Of a DNA stretch of 64,000 bases, positions 29,730 to 38,744 are shown one piece after another. Each line of letters starts with the position of its first letter. Within the stretch, counting starts at the first letter, position 1. The notes beneath the pieces were generated by a model, which had not been told where the DNA came from, made no database searches, and saw only the letters and a list, made by a program, of their open reading frames with translations. Origin of the DNA: Actinoplanes sp. L3-i22 (GTDB lineage Bacteria; Actinomycetota; Actinomycetes; Mycobacteriales; Micromonosporaceae); contig NZ_AP024745.1 of the NCBI RefSeq assembly GCF_019704555.1, positions 2,042,001 to 2,106,000 on the forward strand, written 5' to 3'. The position numbers and the translations under genes were made by a program.

Positions 29730-31088
29730 GTGCGCCTGGCAGACCTGCGCGGCCGATCGGTGGCGGTCTGGGGTACCGGCCGGGAGGGCCGGGCCGCGGT
29801 GCACGCGATCGCGCCGCACGAGCCGTCCCGCCTGCTCGTGGTGAACGACGGCGCCGGCTATCTCGACGACCCGTGGGACGACCCGCGCGCCCCGCTGGCC
29901 GGCGGCGAGCACGCCTTCGCGGCCCTGGCCAGCGCCGATGTCATCGTACGCTCGCCCGGCGTGCCGTCCACCCACCCGTTCATGGCGGACCTGCGCGGCC
30001 GGGGCATCCCGGTCACCGGCGGCAGCGCGCTCTGGATGGCCGACCACGCCGCGCAGACCGTCGGGGTCACCGGCAGCAAGGGCAAGAGCACCACGTCCAG
30101 CCTGCTCAGCCACCTGCTGGCGGCGGTCGGCCGGCCCAACGCGTACGGCGGGAACATCGGCGTCCCGCTGCTCGACCTCCCGCCCGCCGAGCTGTACGTG
30201 CTGGAGCTCTCCAGCTACCAGTGCGCGGACCTGACCGACTCGCCCCGGGTGGCCGTCGTCACGTCCCTGTTCCCGGAGCACCTGGACGCGCACGGCGGCG
30301 AGCGGGAGTACTACCGCGACAAGCTGAACATCCTCGCCCACGGTCCGGATCTGATCGTGGTCAACGGCGCCGACGAGCGGCTGCGCGACGAGATCCGCGG
30401 CGTGCTCGACCGCAACCACTTCCCGCCCGTTCCGGCCGCCGCCGAGGACTCCCGCTTCCGGGTCGAGGACGGCACCGTCTTCTGCAGCGACGACGCCCTC
30501 TTCGACCGGGCCGCGCTGCGGCTCCGGGGCCGGCACAACGAGCGCAACCTGTGCGTGGCGCTGGCCGTGCTGGACGGCATGGGCATCGACGTGGTCGGCT
30601 CGCGCACCGAGCTCGAGGCCGCGGTCCGCGCGTTCCAGGGCCTGCCGCACCGCCTGACCGAGATCGAGGACCCGTCCGGCGTCACGTTCGTCGACGACAC
30701 CCTGTCCACCGCGCCGTACGCCACGATGCACGCCGTCGAGGCCTTCGAGGACCGCCCACTCACCGTGTTGGTCGGCGGCACCGACCGCGGCCTCGACTAC
30801 GCTCCGTTGCGAGGATTCCTCGCCTCTCGCGAACTCACCGTGATCGGCATGCCGGACAGCGGGCCCCGGATCCTGGCCGAGTTGTCCGGCCTTCCCAAGA
30901 TCACCACGCATCACTCCGCGGACCTGGCCGACGCTGTCCGGATCGCCCGCGAGGTGACCCCGCCCGGCGGGGTGGTCCTGCTCTCGCCGGCCGCGCCGAG
31001 CTACGGCCGCTTCCGCAACTTCGAGCACCGCTCCGAGGCCTTCCTGGCCGCCATCGCGGCGACCGCCCCCGAGGCCGCCGCGGAGTAA
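29730..31088 (+). CDS. murD2: MurD2: UDP-MurNAc-L-Ala-L-Glu ligase
   Basis: 452-residue Mur ligase. N-terminal domain (AVWGTGREGRAAVHA), ATP loop GVTGSKGKSTTSSL (~112-125), central ELSSYQCADLTDSP and FPEHLDAHGGEREYYRDKLN, and C-terminal VTFVDDTLSTAPYATMHAVE and LSPAAPSYGRFRNFEHRSEA. The overall pattern is MurD, and its pairing with MurL identifies it as the L-Glu-adding MurD2. GTG 29730 has GGGGAG 5 nt upstream; the longer open frame overlaps the murL start. The 73-bp gap is a shared divergent promoter region. Confidence 0.92.
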   Translation: MRLADLRGRSVAVWGTGREGRAAVHAIAPHEPSRLLVVNDGAGYLDDPWDDPRAPLAGGEHAFAALASADVIVRSPGVPSTHPFMADLRGRGIPVTGGSALWMADHAAQTVGVTGSKGKSTTSSLLSHLLAAVGRPNAYGGNIGVPLLDLPPAELYVLELSSYQCADLTDSPRVAVVTSLFPEHLDAHGGEREYYRDKLNILAHGPDLIVVNGADERLRDEIRGVLDRNHFPPVPAAAEDSRFRVEDGTVFCSDDALFDRAALRLRGRHNERNLCVALAVLDGMGIDVVGSRTELEAAVRAFQGLPHRLTEIEDPSGVTFVDDTLSTAPYATMHAVEAFEDRPLTVLVGGTDRGLDYAPLRGFLASRELTVIGMPDSGPRILAELSGLPKITTHHSADLADAVRIAREVTPPGGVVLLSPAAPSYGRFRNFEHRSEAFLAAIAATAPEAAAE

Positions 31089-31228
31089 CCCGCGGCCCCT
31101 GAGCCCGGCCGCCCTGCCCGCGGCCCCTGAGCCCGGCCGCTCTGCTCGCGGAGTAGCCCGCGGGCACTGAGCCCGGCCGCCCTTGCCCGCGGAGTGGCAC
31201 GCGGCCCCTGAGTCCGCCGCAGACCGGC
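31079..31228 (+). repeat. degenerate tandem copies of the murD2 gene end
   Basis: Four imperfect copies of a unit that begins with the last codons of murD2 (GCGGAGTAA), then CCCGCGGCCCCTGAGCCCGG and CCGCCCTGCC. Copies start near 31079, 31119 (short, ~28 bp), 31147 (~41 bp) and 31188. The stop-codon region is repeated as GCGGAGTAG and GCGGAGTGG. No coding role seen. Confidence 0.65.
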
Positions 31229-31860
31229 TCGCGGTCGGCCGCCCCACCGCGAGTAGCCCCACCCCGCCGGCCACCGCCACGGGCCGCCCCAGCCGCATCC
31301 CGCGCCGGCTCAACCTCGGCTCGCAGTGGCCGGCCGGCCGTCCGGGCTCCTCCGGCGTTCCGCGGCTCCTCCGTGACGTCTCCGGCGGTCGGGAGTCGGG
31401 GCTGGGCGGGATGTCGGGCCTGCGGCGAGAGATCTCTCGGAAACCTTTTTCGCGGGCGTGGCGGCGGTTTCTGGGAGCCGACCGGCCTGCCGGCGGCGGT
31501 GGGCCGGGGCTGGGCGAGCGGGTGACGGCCGGCGGCGCGGGTCGGTGAGCAGCGGCGACGGCGTCCAGATGGACGGAAGGTGAACGGCGGGCCGGTCGGC
31601 TCACGCCGTACCGGAAATAATTTTGATCTTGTTTCTGGAGTAACGGCGAGGTTTCGTGGAGTCACCGGAACCAACCGATCGGTCCACCGGCGGATAGCCG
31701 ATCAGCCCAGCCGAGCCCGCCGAACCGGCGAGGACAAAACGGGCGCAAGCTGGACATGTGATGGCGGCCACGTCGTAAGGGTTATTTCCGGATCGATGAC
31801 TGTCATCCGGTGCCTCCGAAACACGCGTTCATCGCCCCAGGTCAGGTAACGGTTTGAAAA
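31229..31860. other. 632-bp stretch without a supported gene
   Basis: Open frames here (31183-31548 and 31580-31849 on +) have Arg/Pro/Gly-rich translations typical of chance frames in GC-rich DNA, with no ribosome sites or motifs. From about 31600 the base composition drops in GC, as expected for a promoter region before the RpiR gene. I see no RNA gene. Confidence 0.5.
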
Positions 31861-31874
31861 CTTCGCCCACAGTC

Positions 31875-31911
31875 TTGACACAGGGGGGCGGTTAGTAAGA
31901 ACTTTTACCGC
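31875..31911 (+). promoter_or_regulatory. promoter and possible operator of the sugar-import operon
   Basis: TTGACA at 31875-31880 is a good -35 box; TAAGAA at 31896-31901 is a weak -10 (15-bp spacer). GTAA-N6-TTAC (31895-31908) overlaps it as a short palindrome and may bind the RpiR-type regulator whose ATG is at 31945. Spacing is not ideal, so this is tentative. Confidence 0.4.
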
Positions 31912-31944
31912 GACAGTAAACAGTCCTTCCTGAAAGGGTGTCCG

Positions 31945-33048
31945 ATGGCTGAGCCGGAGATGGACGGCACCGCGTCGACCGCGGTCGCTGACTCGCCGGC
32001 CCGCGACCAGGCTGCGCCCACAGGGAGCGACCAGACGATGCGGGACCGGCTTGAGCAGGGCCTATGGGTCCGCGGTGAGTCCCGCAACCGGGCCGAGAAC
32101 GGCCGCGCCGAGCGGGTTGAGCGGGACGCGGAGCGCACCGACCTGCCGGACCACACCCGTTCGGCGAATGAAAATAGCGACCAAGGGGTTCTTGTCCGGG
32201 TTCGCACGCAGCTGCCGGAGTTCACCGGAGCCCTGCAGCGCGTCGCCGAGCAGGTGCTGACCGACCCCGCGGGCGCCTCCCGGGCCACCATCGTCGAGCT
32301 CGCCGAGCGGTCCGGCACGTCGCCGGCGACCGTGACCCGGTTCTGCCGGGCGCTCGGCTTCGACGGCTACGCGGATCTGCGACTGGGCATCGCCGCCGAG
32401 ACCGGGCGCGCCCGGTCGGCCGGCTGGACGGTCGACATCGGCCGGGAGATCCAGCCCAACGACCCCCTGGAGCGCGTGCTCGGCCAGATCATGGCCGCCG
32501 ACACCAGGGCCATGCATGACACCGCCTCGCTACTCGATCTGGCGGAGGTGGCGCGGGCCGCGGTGGCGATCGCCGGCGCGGCGCGGGTGAACATCTTCGG
32601 GGCCAGCGGAAGCGCGCTGGTCGGCGAGGAGATGCAGTTCAGTTTGCACCGCATCGGCATCCCGGTGTGGGCCTGGACCGACGTGCACAACGGTCTGGCC
32701 AGCGCCGCGCTGTCCCGGCCCGGCGACGTCGCGCTCGGGATCTCGCACAGTGGCGAGACCGGCGAGACGATCGAGCTGCTCGCCGAGGCGAGCAGCCGGG
32801 GCGCCACCACCATCGCGCTGACCAGCTTCCCCCGTTCCCCGCTGGCCGAGCTCGCGGACATCGTCCTGCTCACCGCCACCCAGGCGACCACCTTCCGGCC
32901 GGATGCCCTGTCGGCGCGGCATCCGCAGCTGGTGGTCCTCGATCTTCTGTACGTAGCCGTCGCGCAGCGAACCCACGAACGCTCGCACGCCGCTTTCCAG
33001 CGGACCGCTCAGGCGGTTCACGGGCACAAAGCGGCGAAGGACGCCTGA
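31945..33048 (+). CDS. RpiR/MurR-family transcriptional regulator
   Basis: 367 residues. About 80 polar, probably disordered N-terminal residues, then an HTH_6 domain (ATIVELAERSGTSPATVTRF, then CRALGFDGYADLR) and a SIS sugar-phosphate domain (~185-330) with NIFGASGSALVGEEM and ISHSGETGETIELLAEAS. Such regulators sense phosphosugars such as GlcNAc-6-P or MurNAc-6-P. It heads an apparently single operon with two amino-sugar type importers (49-bp gap to the next start). AAAGGG precedes ATG 31945. The N-terminal extension is longer than usual. Confidence 0.92.
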   Translation: MAEPEMDGTASTAVADSPARDQAAPTGSDQTMRDRLEQGLWVRGESRNRAENGRAERVERDAERTDLPDHTRSANENSDQGVLVRVRTQLPEFTGALQRVAEQVLTDPAGASRATIVELAERSGTSPATVTRFCRALGFDGYADLRLGIAAETGRARSAGWTVDIGREIQPNDPLERVLGQIMAADTRAMHDTASLLDLAEVARAAVAIAGAARVNIFGASGSALVGEEMQFSLHRIGIPVWAWTDVHNGLASAALSRPGDVALGISHSGETGETIELLAEASSRGATTIALTSFPRSPLAELADIVLLTATQATTFRPDALSARHPQLVVLDLLYVAVAQRTHERSHAAFQRTAQAVHGHKAAKDA

Positions 33049-33097
33049 AATGCACCACACCCACCCCTTTATGAATGATTTTCCTTCGGGAGGAAAA

Positions 33098-34408
33098 GTG
33101 AAGCGCAAGATCGCGGTCGCCGCGGCGCTCGCTGCGACGCTGCTCGGCACCGCCGCGTGTGGTTCCAAGAGCGACGACAACAGCGCCGCCTCGACCACCA
33201 CCAAGATCGACGGCACCGGCAAGACCATCAAGGTCTGGCTGATGGTGGACGCCCAGACCTCCTGGAAGAACGTGGTCGACGACGCGACCAAGCGGTTCAC
33301 CGCGGCGACCGGCGCGCAGGTGAACGTCGAGTACCAGCAGTGGGCCAACCACCTCACCAAGCTGGACGCGACGCTGGCCGGCTCGGACGTGCCGGACGTG
33401 GTCGAGCTCGGCAACACCGAGTTCTCGAAGTACGTCTTCAACGGCGGCTTCGCCGAGGTCAACAAGTCCGAGTTCGAGAACAACGACAGCTGGCTGTCGG
33501 GTCTGTCCGGCGCGTGCGAGCTGGACGGCAAGTACTACTGCGTGCCCTACTACGCCGGCGCCCGGGTGCTGATCTACCGGACCGACCTGTTCAAGGCCGC
33601 CGGGATCGCCGCCGCGCCGAAGACGTACGACGAGTTCCTCGCCGACGCCGACAAGCTGCAGGCGGGCAACAAGGACAGCAAGTTCGGCGCGGTCTACATG
33701 CCGGGCCAGTACTGGTACGCCGCGATGTCGTTCGTCAAGTCCACCGGCGGCGAGATCGCCAAGAAGGACGGCGACAAGTGGGCCGGCCAGCTCTCCCAGC
33801 CGGCCTCGCAGCAGGGCCTGCAGCGCTGGGTCGACATGGTCAAGAAGTACTCGAAGGCCGACGTCACCAAGAACGAGAACGACCAGGCCGGCATCTTCTC
33901 GCAGGGCCAGGCGGGCATGTTCTACGGCAACGCGTGGGAGCAGGGCGTGGCCGAGGAGGTCCACAAGGACCCGAACGACGCGACCTCCCCGCTGGTCCCG
34001 ACCAAGGTGAAGGGCAAGCTGGCCGCCGCGCCGATGCCGGAGATCCCCTCCTTCCTCGGTGGCTCGAACCTGGGCGTGACCCAGAAGAGCGCCAACAAGG
34101 AGCTCTCCGCTCAGTGGATCAAGGCGTTCACCGACAGCACCTCGATGGCCGGCCTGGTCAAGGCGAACGCGCTGCCGAACGCCACCTCGCTGATGGACAA
34201 GGCCGCCGCCGACAACCCGACCATCGCCCCGGCCGCGCTCGCCGCGAAGCTGAGCTGGTTCCCGCCGAACGCCGAGAAGTGGGCCGACGTGGAGAAGGGC
34301 AACGTTCTGCAGACCATGCTGACCGACGTCCTGACCGGCAAGAAGAGTGTCGCCGACGCCACCAAGTGGGCCGACGACCAGATCAACGCCACGCTCAACG
34401 AGTCCTGA
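33098..34408 (+). CDS. sugar-binding lipoprotein of ABC importer (DasA-like)
   Basis: 436 residues from GTG 33098 (GGGAGG 4 nt upstream). Lipoprotein signal with lipobox Cys21 (LLGTAAC). The mature part is a family 1 solute-binding protein: DVVELGNTEFSKYVFNGGFA, VPYYAGARVLIYRTDLFKAA and VYMPGQYWYAAMSFVKSTGG strongly recall DasA, the chitobiose-binding protein of streptomycetes (from memory, not a search). It binds a sugar outside the membrane and feeds the two permeases encoded next. No ATPase gene is nearby. Confidence 0.85.
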   Translation: MKRKIAVAAALAATLLGTAACGSKSDDNSAASTTTKIDGTGKTIKVWLMVDAQTSWKNVVDDATKRFTAATGAQVNVEYQQWANHLTKLDATLAGSDVPDVVELGNTEFSKYVFNGGFAEVNKSEFENNDSWLSGLSGACELDGKYYCVPYYAGARVLIYRTDLFKAAGIAAAPKTYDEFLADADKLQAGNKDSKFGAVYMPGQYWYAAMSFVKSTGGEIAKKDGDKWAGQLSQPASQQGLQRWVDMVKKYSKADVTKNENDQAGIFSQGQAGMFYGNAWEQGVAEEVHKDPNDATSPLVPTKVKGKLAAAPMPEIPSFLGGSNLGVTQKSANKELSAQWIKAFTDSTSMAGLVKANALPNATSLMDKAAADNPTIAPAALAAKLSWFPPNAEKWADVEKGNVLQTMLTDVLTGKKSVADATKWADDQINATLNES

Positions 34409-34472
34409 CGACCTCGTGCCGCCCGCCCCGGCGGGTGGGCGGCACACCCCATCGCGGAAGAGGACTTGACTG

Positions 34473-35459
34473 ATGTACGCCGTCGACTCCCCGACGAACC
34501 GGCCGCAGGTGGCGTCCGGCGGGGTGACCGAGCAGAAGCCGGCCACCCGCCGGCGGACGCGGCGCCGCCGCCACGACGCGCGGACGCCCTGGCTGCTCGT
34601 GGCGCCCACGCTGCTGGTGCTGGCGCTGATGCTGGGCTACCCGCTGTACCGCATGATCGTGCTCTCCTTCCAGAACATGCGGCTGCGGGAGCTGCTGACC
34701 GGCCTCACGCCGTCGTGGGTCGGCTTCGAGCAGTACCAGAAGGCGCTGACCGACTCGACGTTCTGGGGCGTCGTCGGGCGGACCGCGGCGTTCACCGTGG
34801 TCTCGGTGACCGTCTCGGTGCTGGCCGGCCTGGGCGTGGCGCTGCTGATGCGCCGCGTGCACCGCCGGGTCCGGCTGGCCATGATGATCGCGATGATGTT
34901 CGTCTGGGCGCTGCCGCAGCTGGTCGCGGCGCAGGCCTTCGTCTGGCTGACCGACTCCGACTTCGGCGTGCTGAACTACCTGATCGACAAGATCCCCGGG
35001 GTCGACTACGCGAACCACAGCTGGTTCGTGAGTCCCCTGCAGGGCTGGACGCTGATCACCGTGCTGGTGGTCTGGGCCGGCATCCCGTTCCTGGCGATCT
35101 CGCTGAGCGCGGGGCTGACCCAGGTGCCCAAGGAGCTGCTGGAGGCCGCCACGGTCGACGGGGCGACGGCCTGGCAGGCGCTGCGCAACATCACCCTGCC
35201 GATCCTCAAGCCGCTGCTGACCATCGTCACCACGCTGTCGGTGATCTGGAACTTCGGCCTGTTCACCCAGGTCTGGGTGTTCCGCTCCGGGCATCCGGAG
35301 CCGTACTTCCAGACGCTCGCGACGTTCTCGTACACCCAGGCGTTCGGCCAGTCCCGGTACAGCTACGGGTCGGCGATCGCGGTGATCACCGTGCTGCTGA
35401 TGCTCGGCGTGATGGTGTTCTACATCCGTCAGATGTTCAAGATCGGGGAGGTGGACTGA
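34473..35459 (+). CDS. sugar ABC transporter permease (DasB-like)
   Basis: 328 residues, a MalF-type permease: N-terminal Arg-rich cytosolic tail (TRRRTRRRRHDAR), six membrane helices, and the EAA loop VPKELLEAATVDGATAWQAL then RNITLPILKPLL, which docks the ATPase. AAGAGGA precedes ATG 34473. The stop overlaps the next permease start (TGATG). Partner of the lipoprotein at 33098. Confidence 0.9.
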   Translation: MYAVDSPTNRPQVASGGVTEQKPATRRRTRRRRHDARTPWLLVAPTLLVLALMLGYPLYRMIVLSFQNMRLRELLTGLTPSWVGFEQYQKALTDSTFWGVVGRTAAFTVVSVTVSVLAGLGVALLMRRVHRRVRLAMMIAMMFVWALPQLVAAQAFVWLTDSDFGVLNYLIDKIPGVDYANHSWFVSPLQGWTLITVLVVWAGIPFLAISLSAGLTQVPKELLEAATVDGATAWQALRNITLPILKPLLTIVTTLSVIWNFGLFTQVWVFRSGHPEPYFQTLATFSYTQAFGQSRYSYGSAIAVITVLLMLGVMVFYIRQMFKIGEVD

Positions 35460-36322
35460 TGGCTGCCGCACGTCATGACGAAGGTGTGGTGACCGTCGGC
35501 CGCAGCCGGGTCGGCACGGTCTTCGCGAACACCGGCGGGGTGCTGTTCGCGCTGGTGATGATCTTCCCGGTGTACTGGGTGCTCAACACCGCGTTCAAGC
35601 CGCGCGAAGAGGTGATGAGCTACCAGCCGTTCTTCTTCCCGGCGCACCCGACGCTCGACAACTTCCGGTCCGCGATCAAGGCCGAGAACTTCCTGTCCGG
35701 CCTGCTGAACGGTCTGCTCATCACCGGGATGGCGGTGGTCGCGGCGCTGATCATCGGTTTCCTCGCGGCACTTGCCATCGCGCGTTTCAACTTCTACGGT
35801 CGCCGGGCGATGATCATGATCATCCTGTGCGTCCAGCTCGTTCCCCTGCTCGCCCTGCTCATCCCGCTCTTCCTGATGCTGCAGGGCTGGCACCTGACCA
35901 ACAGTCTGGTCGGGGTGGCGCTGGTCTACCTGGTGCTGCTGCTGCCGTACACGGTCTGGACCCTGCGTGGTTTCATCGCCGGCATCCCGAAGGAGCTGGA
36001 CGAGGCCGCGATGATCGACGGTTGTACCCGGGCCCAGGTGTTCTGGCGGATCATCCTGCCGCTCACCGGCCCCGGCCTGGTCGCCACCGCGGTCTACGGA
36101 TTCATCCAGGCCTGGAACGAGTTCATCATCATCAACACGCTCAACAGCCCGGGCAAGCAGAACCTGATGGCCTGGCTGTTGCAGAACCAAACGGAACGCG
36201 GTACCGCCTGGGGCCCCCTCATGGCCGGTGCGATCATCACCTCCTTGCCTGTGGTGATCTTCTTCCTGTTGATCCAGCGGAACATCGCCACCGGGCTGAC
36301 CGCCGGCGCAGTCAAGGGCTGA
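35459..36322 (+). CDS. sugar ABC transporter permease (DasC-like)
   Basis: 287 residues, a MalG-type permease with six helices (for instance VLFALVMIFPVYWVLNTAFK, MAVVAALIIGFLAALAIARF) and an EAA loop IPKELDEAAMIDGCTRAQVF then WRIILPLTGPGL. The ATG is inside the stop of the previous gene (TGATG), which fixes the start. Second permease of the first importer. Confidence 0.9.
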   Translation: MAAARHDEGVVTVGRSRVGTVFANTGGVLFALVMIFPVYWVLNTAFKPREEVMSYQPFFFPAHPTLDNFRSAIKAENFLSGLLNGLLITGMAVVAALIIGFLAALAIARFNFYGRRAMIMIILCVQLVPLLALLIPLFLMLQGWHLTNSLVGVALVYLVLLLPYTVWTLRGFIAGIPKELDEAAMIDGCTRAQVFWRIILPLTGPGLVATAVYGFIQAWNEFIIINTLNSPGKQNLMAWLLQNQTERGTAWGPLMAGAIITSLPVVIFFLLIQRNIATGLTAGAVKG

Positions 36323-36355
36323 ACCAACTTTCTGTTACACCTTGAAAGGACATCG

Positions 36356-37792
36356 ATGTCTGAGATGACGACTTCCCGTCGTACTTTGCTCCGCCGTGCC
36401 GCCGCGGTCGGCCTGGTCGCCGCCCCCGGCGTGAGCTTCCTGAGCGCTTGTGCCGGCTCGGACGACACCCCCACCACCCCGCAGGCGACCGGCGCCAAGT
36501 CGTCGGACAACCCGCTGGGTATCGACCCCAAGGCCGGCGTCGAGATCGTGATCTTCGACGGTGGTCTGGGCACCAAGTACGCGACCGACGTCGACACCCC
36601 GCTCTTCAACAAGAAGTGGCCGGACGCCAAGATCACGTACTCGGCCACCCAGCAGGTCGCGACGACGATCAAGCCGCGGCTGAACGCCGGCTCGGCGCCC
36701 GACATGATCAACAACTCCGGGTCCGACATCATGGACTTCGGCGCCATCGTGAAGGCCGGCCAGGCGGCCGACCTGACCGACCTGTTCGCCGCCCCGTCGC
36801 TCGACATCACCGGCAAGACGGTCGCCGACACCCTGGTGCCGGGCGCCATCGAGCAGGGCACCTACGACGTCGAGGGCGGCCGCAAGCCGTTCGCGGTGAA
36901 CTACTCCTTCACCGTCTTCGGCCTCTGGTACAACAAGAAGCTGTTCGACAAGAACAGCTGGACCGTCCCGGCCACCTGGGCCGATTTCACCGCGCTGCTC
37001 GACAAGATCAAGGCCGCCGGCATCACGCCGTTCGGCTACGCGGGCGCCAACGCGTCGTACTACATGGTCCGCGCGATCATGACCAGCGCCGCGAAGATCG
37101 GCACCGAGCAGGTGCTGAAGGACATCGACAACCTCAAGCCGGGCGCGTGGACCAACGACGCGATCCTGCAGGCCGCGAAGGCCTGGGGCGAGGTCGGCAC
37201 CAAGTACATCGACAAGTCCTTCCTGGGCCTCAAGCACACCGAGGTGCAGCTGCAGCAGGACCAGGACAAGGTCGCGTTCTACCCGTGTGGTTCGTGGCTG
37301 GAGAACGAGCAGGCCGCCAGCACCCCGGCGACCTTCGAGTACGCCATGATGGCGTTCCCGAGCGTCACCACGGCGGACAAGCTCCCGGCGACCGCGATCA
37401 ACGCCGCGGCCGGCGAGATCTACTTCGCGGCGGCCAAGAGCAAGAACCCGCAGGGTGGCAAGGAATACCTGCGGACCATGCTCTCCAAGGCGGCGGCGCT
37501 GGAGTTCACGAAGCTCACCAAGTCGCTTACGGTGGTTTCCGGAGCGGCCGACGGCCTCACCATCAGCCCCGGCCTGACCAGCGCCAACGACGCCCTGAGC
37601 AAGGCCGGCAAGGACGTCTTCATGGGTTACCTGTTCGACACCTGGTACAAGAAGCTGGACGACGCCTCCCGTGAGGCCGCCAACCAGCTCATGTTCAAGG
37701 GCGGCGACGCGCAGAAGTTCTGCGACACCATGGAGGCCGCTTCGCAGGCGGTCGCGAAGGACTCTTCGATCACCAAGTTCACCCGTTCCTGA
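36356..37792 (+). CDS. ngcE: NgcE-like chitobiose/GlcNAc-binding lipoprotein
   Basis: 478 residues. Twin-arginine-like start (SRRTLLRRAAAVGLVAAPG) and lipobox FLSAC with Cys32, suggesting a Tat-exported lipoprotein as for NgcE. The mature part carries GGLGTKYATDVDTPLFNKKW, ARPDMINNSG-like SAPDMINNSGSDIMDFGAIV and GLWYNKKLFDKNSWTVPATW, all close to NgcE, which binds N-acetylglucosamine and N,N'-diacetylchitobiose. GAAAGGA precedes ATG 36356. Lies 33 bp after the DasC-like gene in the same operon. Confidence 0.88.
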   Translation: MSEMTTSRRTLLRRAAAVGLVAAPGVSFLSACAGSDDTPTTPQATGAKSSDNPLGIDPKAGVEIVIFDGGLGTKYATDVDTPLFNKKWPDAKITYSATQQVATTIKPRLNAGSAPDMINNSGSDIMDFGAIVKAGQAADLTDLFAAPSLDITGKTVADTLVPGAIEQGTYDVEGGRKPFAVNYSFTVFGLWYNKKLFDKNSWTVPATWADFTALLDKIKAAGITPFGYAGANASYYMVRAIMTSAAKIGTEQVLKDIDNLKPGAWTNDAILQAAKAWGEVGTKYIDKSFLGLKHTEVQLQQDQDKVAFYPCGSWLENEQAASTPATFEYAMMAFPSVTTADKLPATAINAAAGEIYFAAAKSKNPQGGKEYLRTMLSKAAALEFTKLTKSLTVVSGAADGLTISPGLTSANDALSKAGKDVFMGYLFDTWYKKLDDASREAANQLMFKGGDAQKFCDTMEAASQAVAKDSSITKFTRS

Positions 37793-37823
37793 TCCGTCTT
37801 TTTCACACCCCTAGGTAGGCGCC

Positions 37824-38729
37824 ATGCGGCACGGCAAGTATCCCTTCATCATCGGTTTCCTTGTCGTGCCGCTGGCGCTCTACTTGGTCTTCGTGGTCGG
37901 CGCCTATCTGCAGATGTTCCAGCTGTCCTTCACGGACTGGTCGGGCTTCGGCGGCTTCAAGTACGTGGGCTTCGACAACTTCGTGAAGCTGTGGGACGAC
38001 CCGGTCTTCTGGATCGCGCTGCGGCACAACGTCTACATCCTGATCGCGATGCCGATCGTCACCATCGCGATCGCCCTGTTCTTCGCGTTCCTGCTGAACG
38101 TCGGCGGCAAGAGCAAGGGCGGCACCACCCAGGGCGTCCGGGGCTCCAAGGTCTACCGGATCGTCTTCTTCTTCCCGCAGCTGCTGGCGCTGGCCATCGT
38201 CGCGGTGATCTTCGGCCGGGTGTTCGGCTCGGACCGGGGCGGCATGCTCAACGGCCTGTTCCCCAGCTCGTGGTCGCCGTGGCTGTTCCTGGCCGACGAG
38301 CGGTTCGCGCTGGCCTGTATCGCGCTGGTGCTGATCTGGCAGCAGATCGGCTTCTACGTGGTGCTCTTCTCGGCCGGCATGGGCTCGATCGGGCAGGAGA
38401 TCTACGAGGCCGCCGCGCTGGACGGCGCCACCAAGGTCACGCTGTTCTTCCGGATCACGCTGCCGCTGCTCTGGGACACCCTCCAGGTCGCCTGGGTCTA
38501 CCTCGGCATCGCCGCGTTCGACCTGTTCGCCCTGGTCAACATCATGTCGGTGAACAAGGGCGGGCCGAACAACGCGACCCAGGTGCTGAGCTACCAGATC
38601 TACCTGAACGCCTTCCAGAACTCGCAGGCCGGTTACGCCTCCGCGATCGGCGTGGTGCTCTTCTTCCTGACCCTGACGTTCGCCGCACTGACCCTGCGGG
38701 TCACCCGTCGCGACACCGTGAACGCCTGA
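37824..38729 (+). CDS. ngcF: NgcF-like ABC permease
   Basis: 301 residues with six helices (FIIGFLVVPLALYLVFVVGA at the start) and EAA loop IGQEIYEAAALDGATKVTLF then FRITLPLLWDTL. MalF-type permease of the second importer. It follows ngcE by 31 bp and precedes ngcG by 15 bp, the ngcEFG order. Confidence 0.9.
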   Translation: MRHGKYPFIIGFLVVPLALYLVFVVGAYLQMFQLSFTDWSGFGGFKYVGFDNFVKLWDDPVFWIALRHNVYILIAMPIVTIAIALFFAFLLNVGGKSKGGTTQGVRGSKVYRIVFFFPQLLALAIVAVIFGRVFGSDRGGMLNGLFPSSWSPWLFLADERFALACIALVLIWQQIGFYVVLFSAGMGSIGQEIYEAAALDGATKVTLFFRITLPLLWDTLQVAWVYLGIAAFDLFALVNIMSVNKGGPNNATQVLSYQIYLNAFQNSQAGYASAIGVVLFFLTLTFAALTLRVTRRDTVNA

Positions 38730-38744
38730 GCCGCGGAGATCACA

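Noticed and set aside
31183..31849. Two open frames of 121 and 89 codons in the gap before the RpiR gene
   Set aside because: Chance composition, no ribosome site, no motif; they overlap repeat and promoter-like DNA.
31860..33097. DasR (dre) operator sites before the importers
   Set aside because: No sequence close to the ACTGGTCTAGACCA-type site was found; the resident regulator is RpiR-type.
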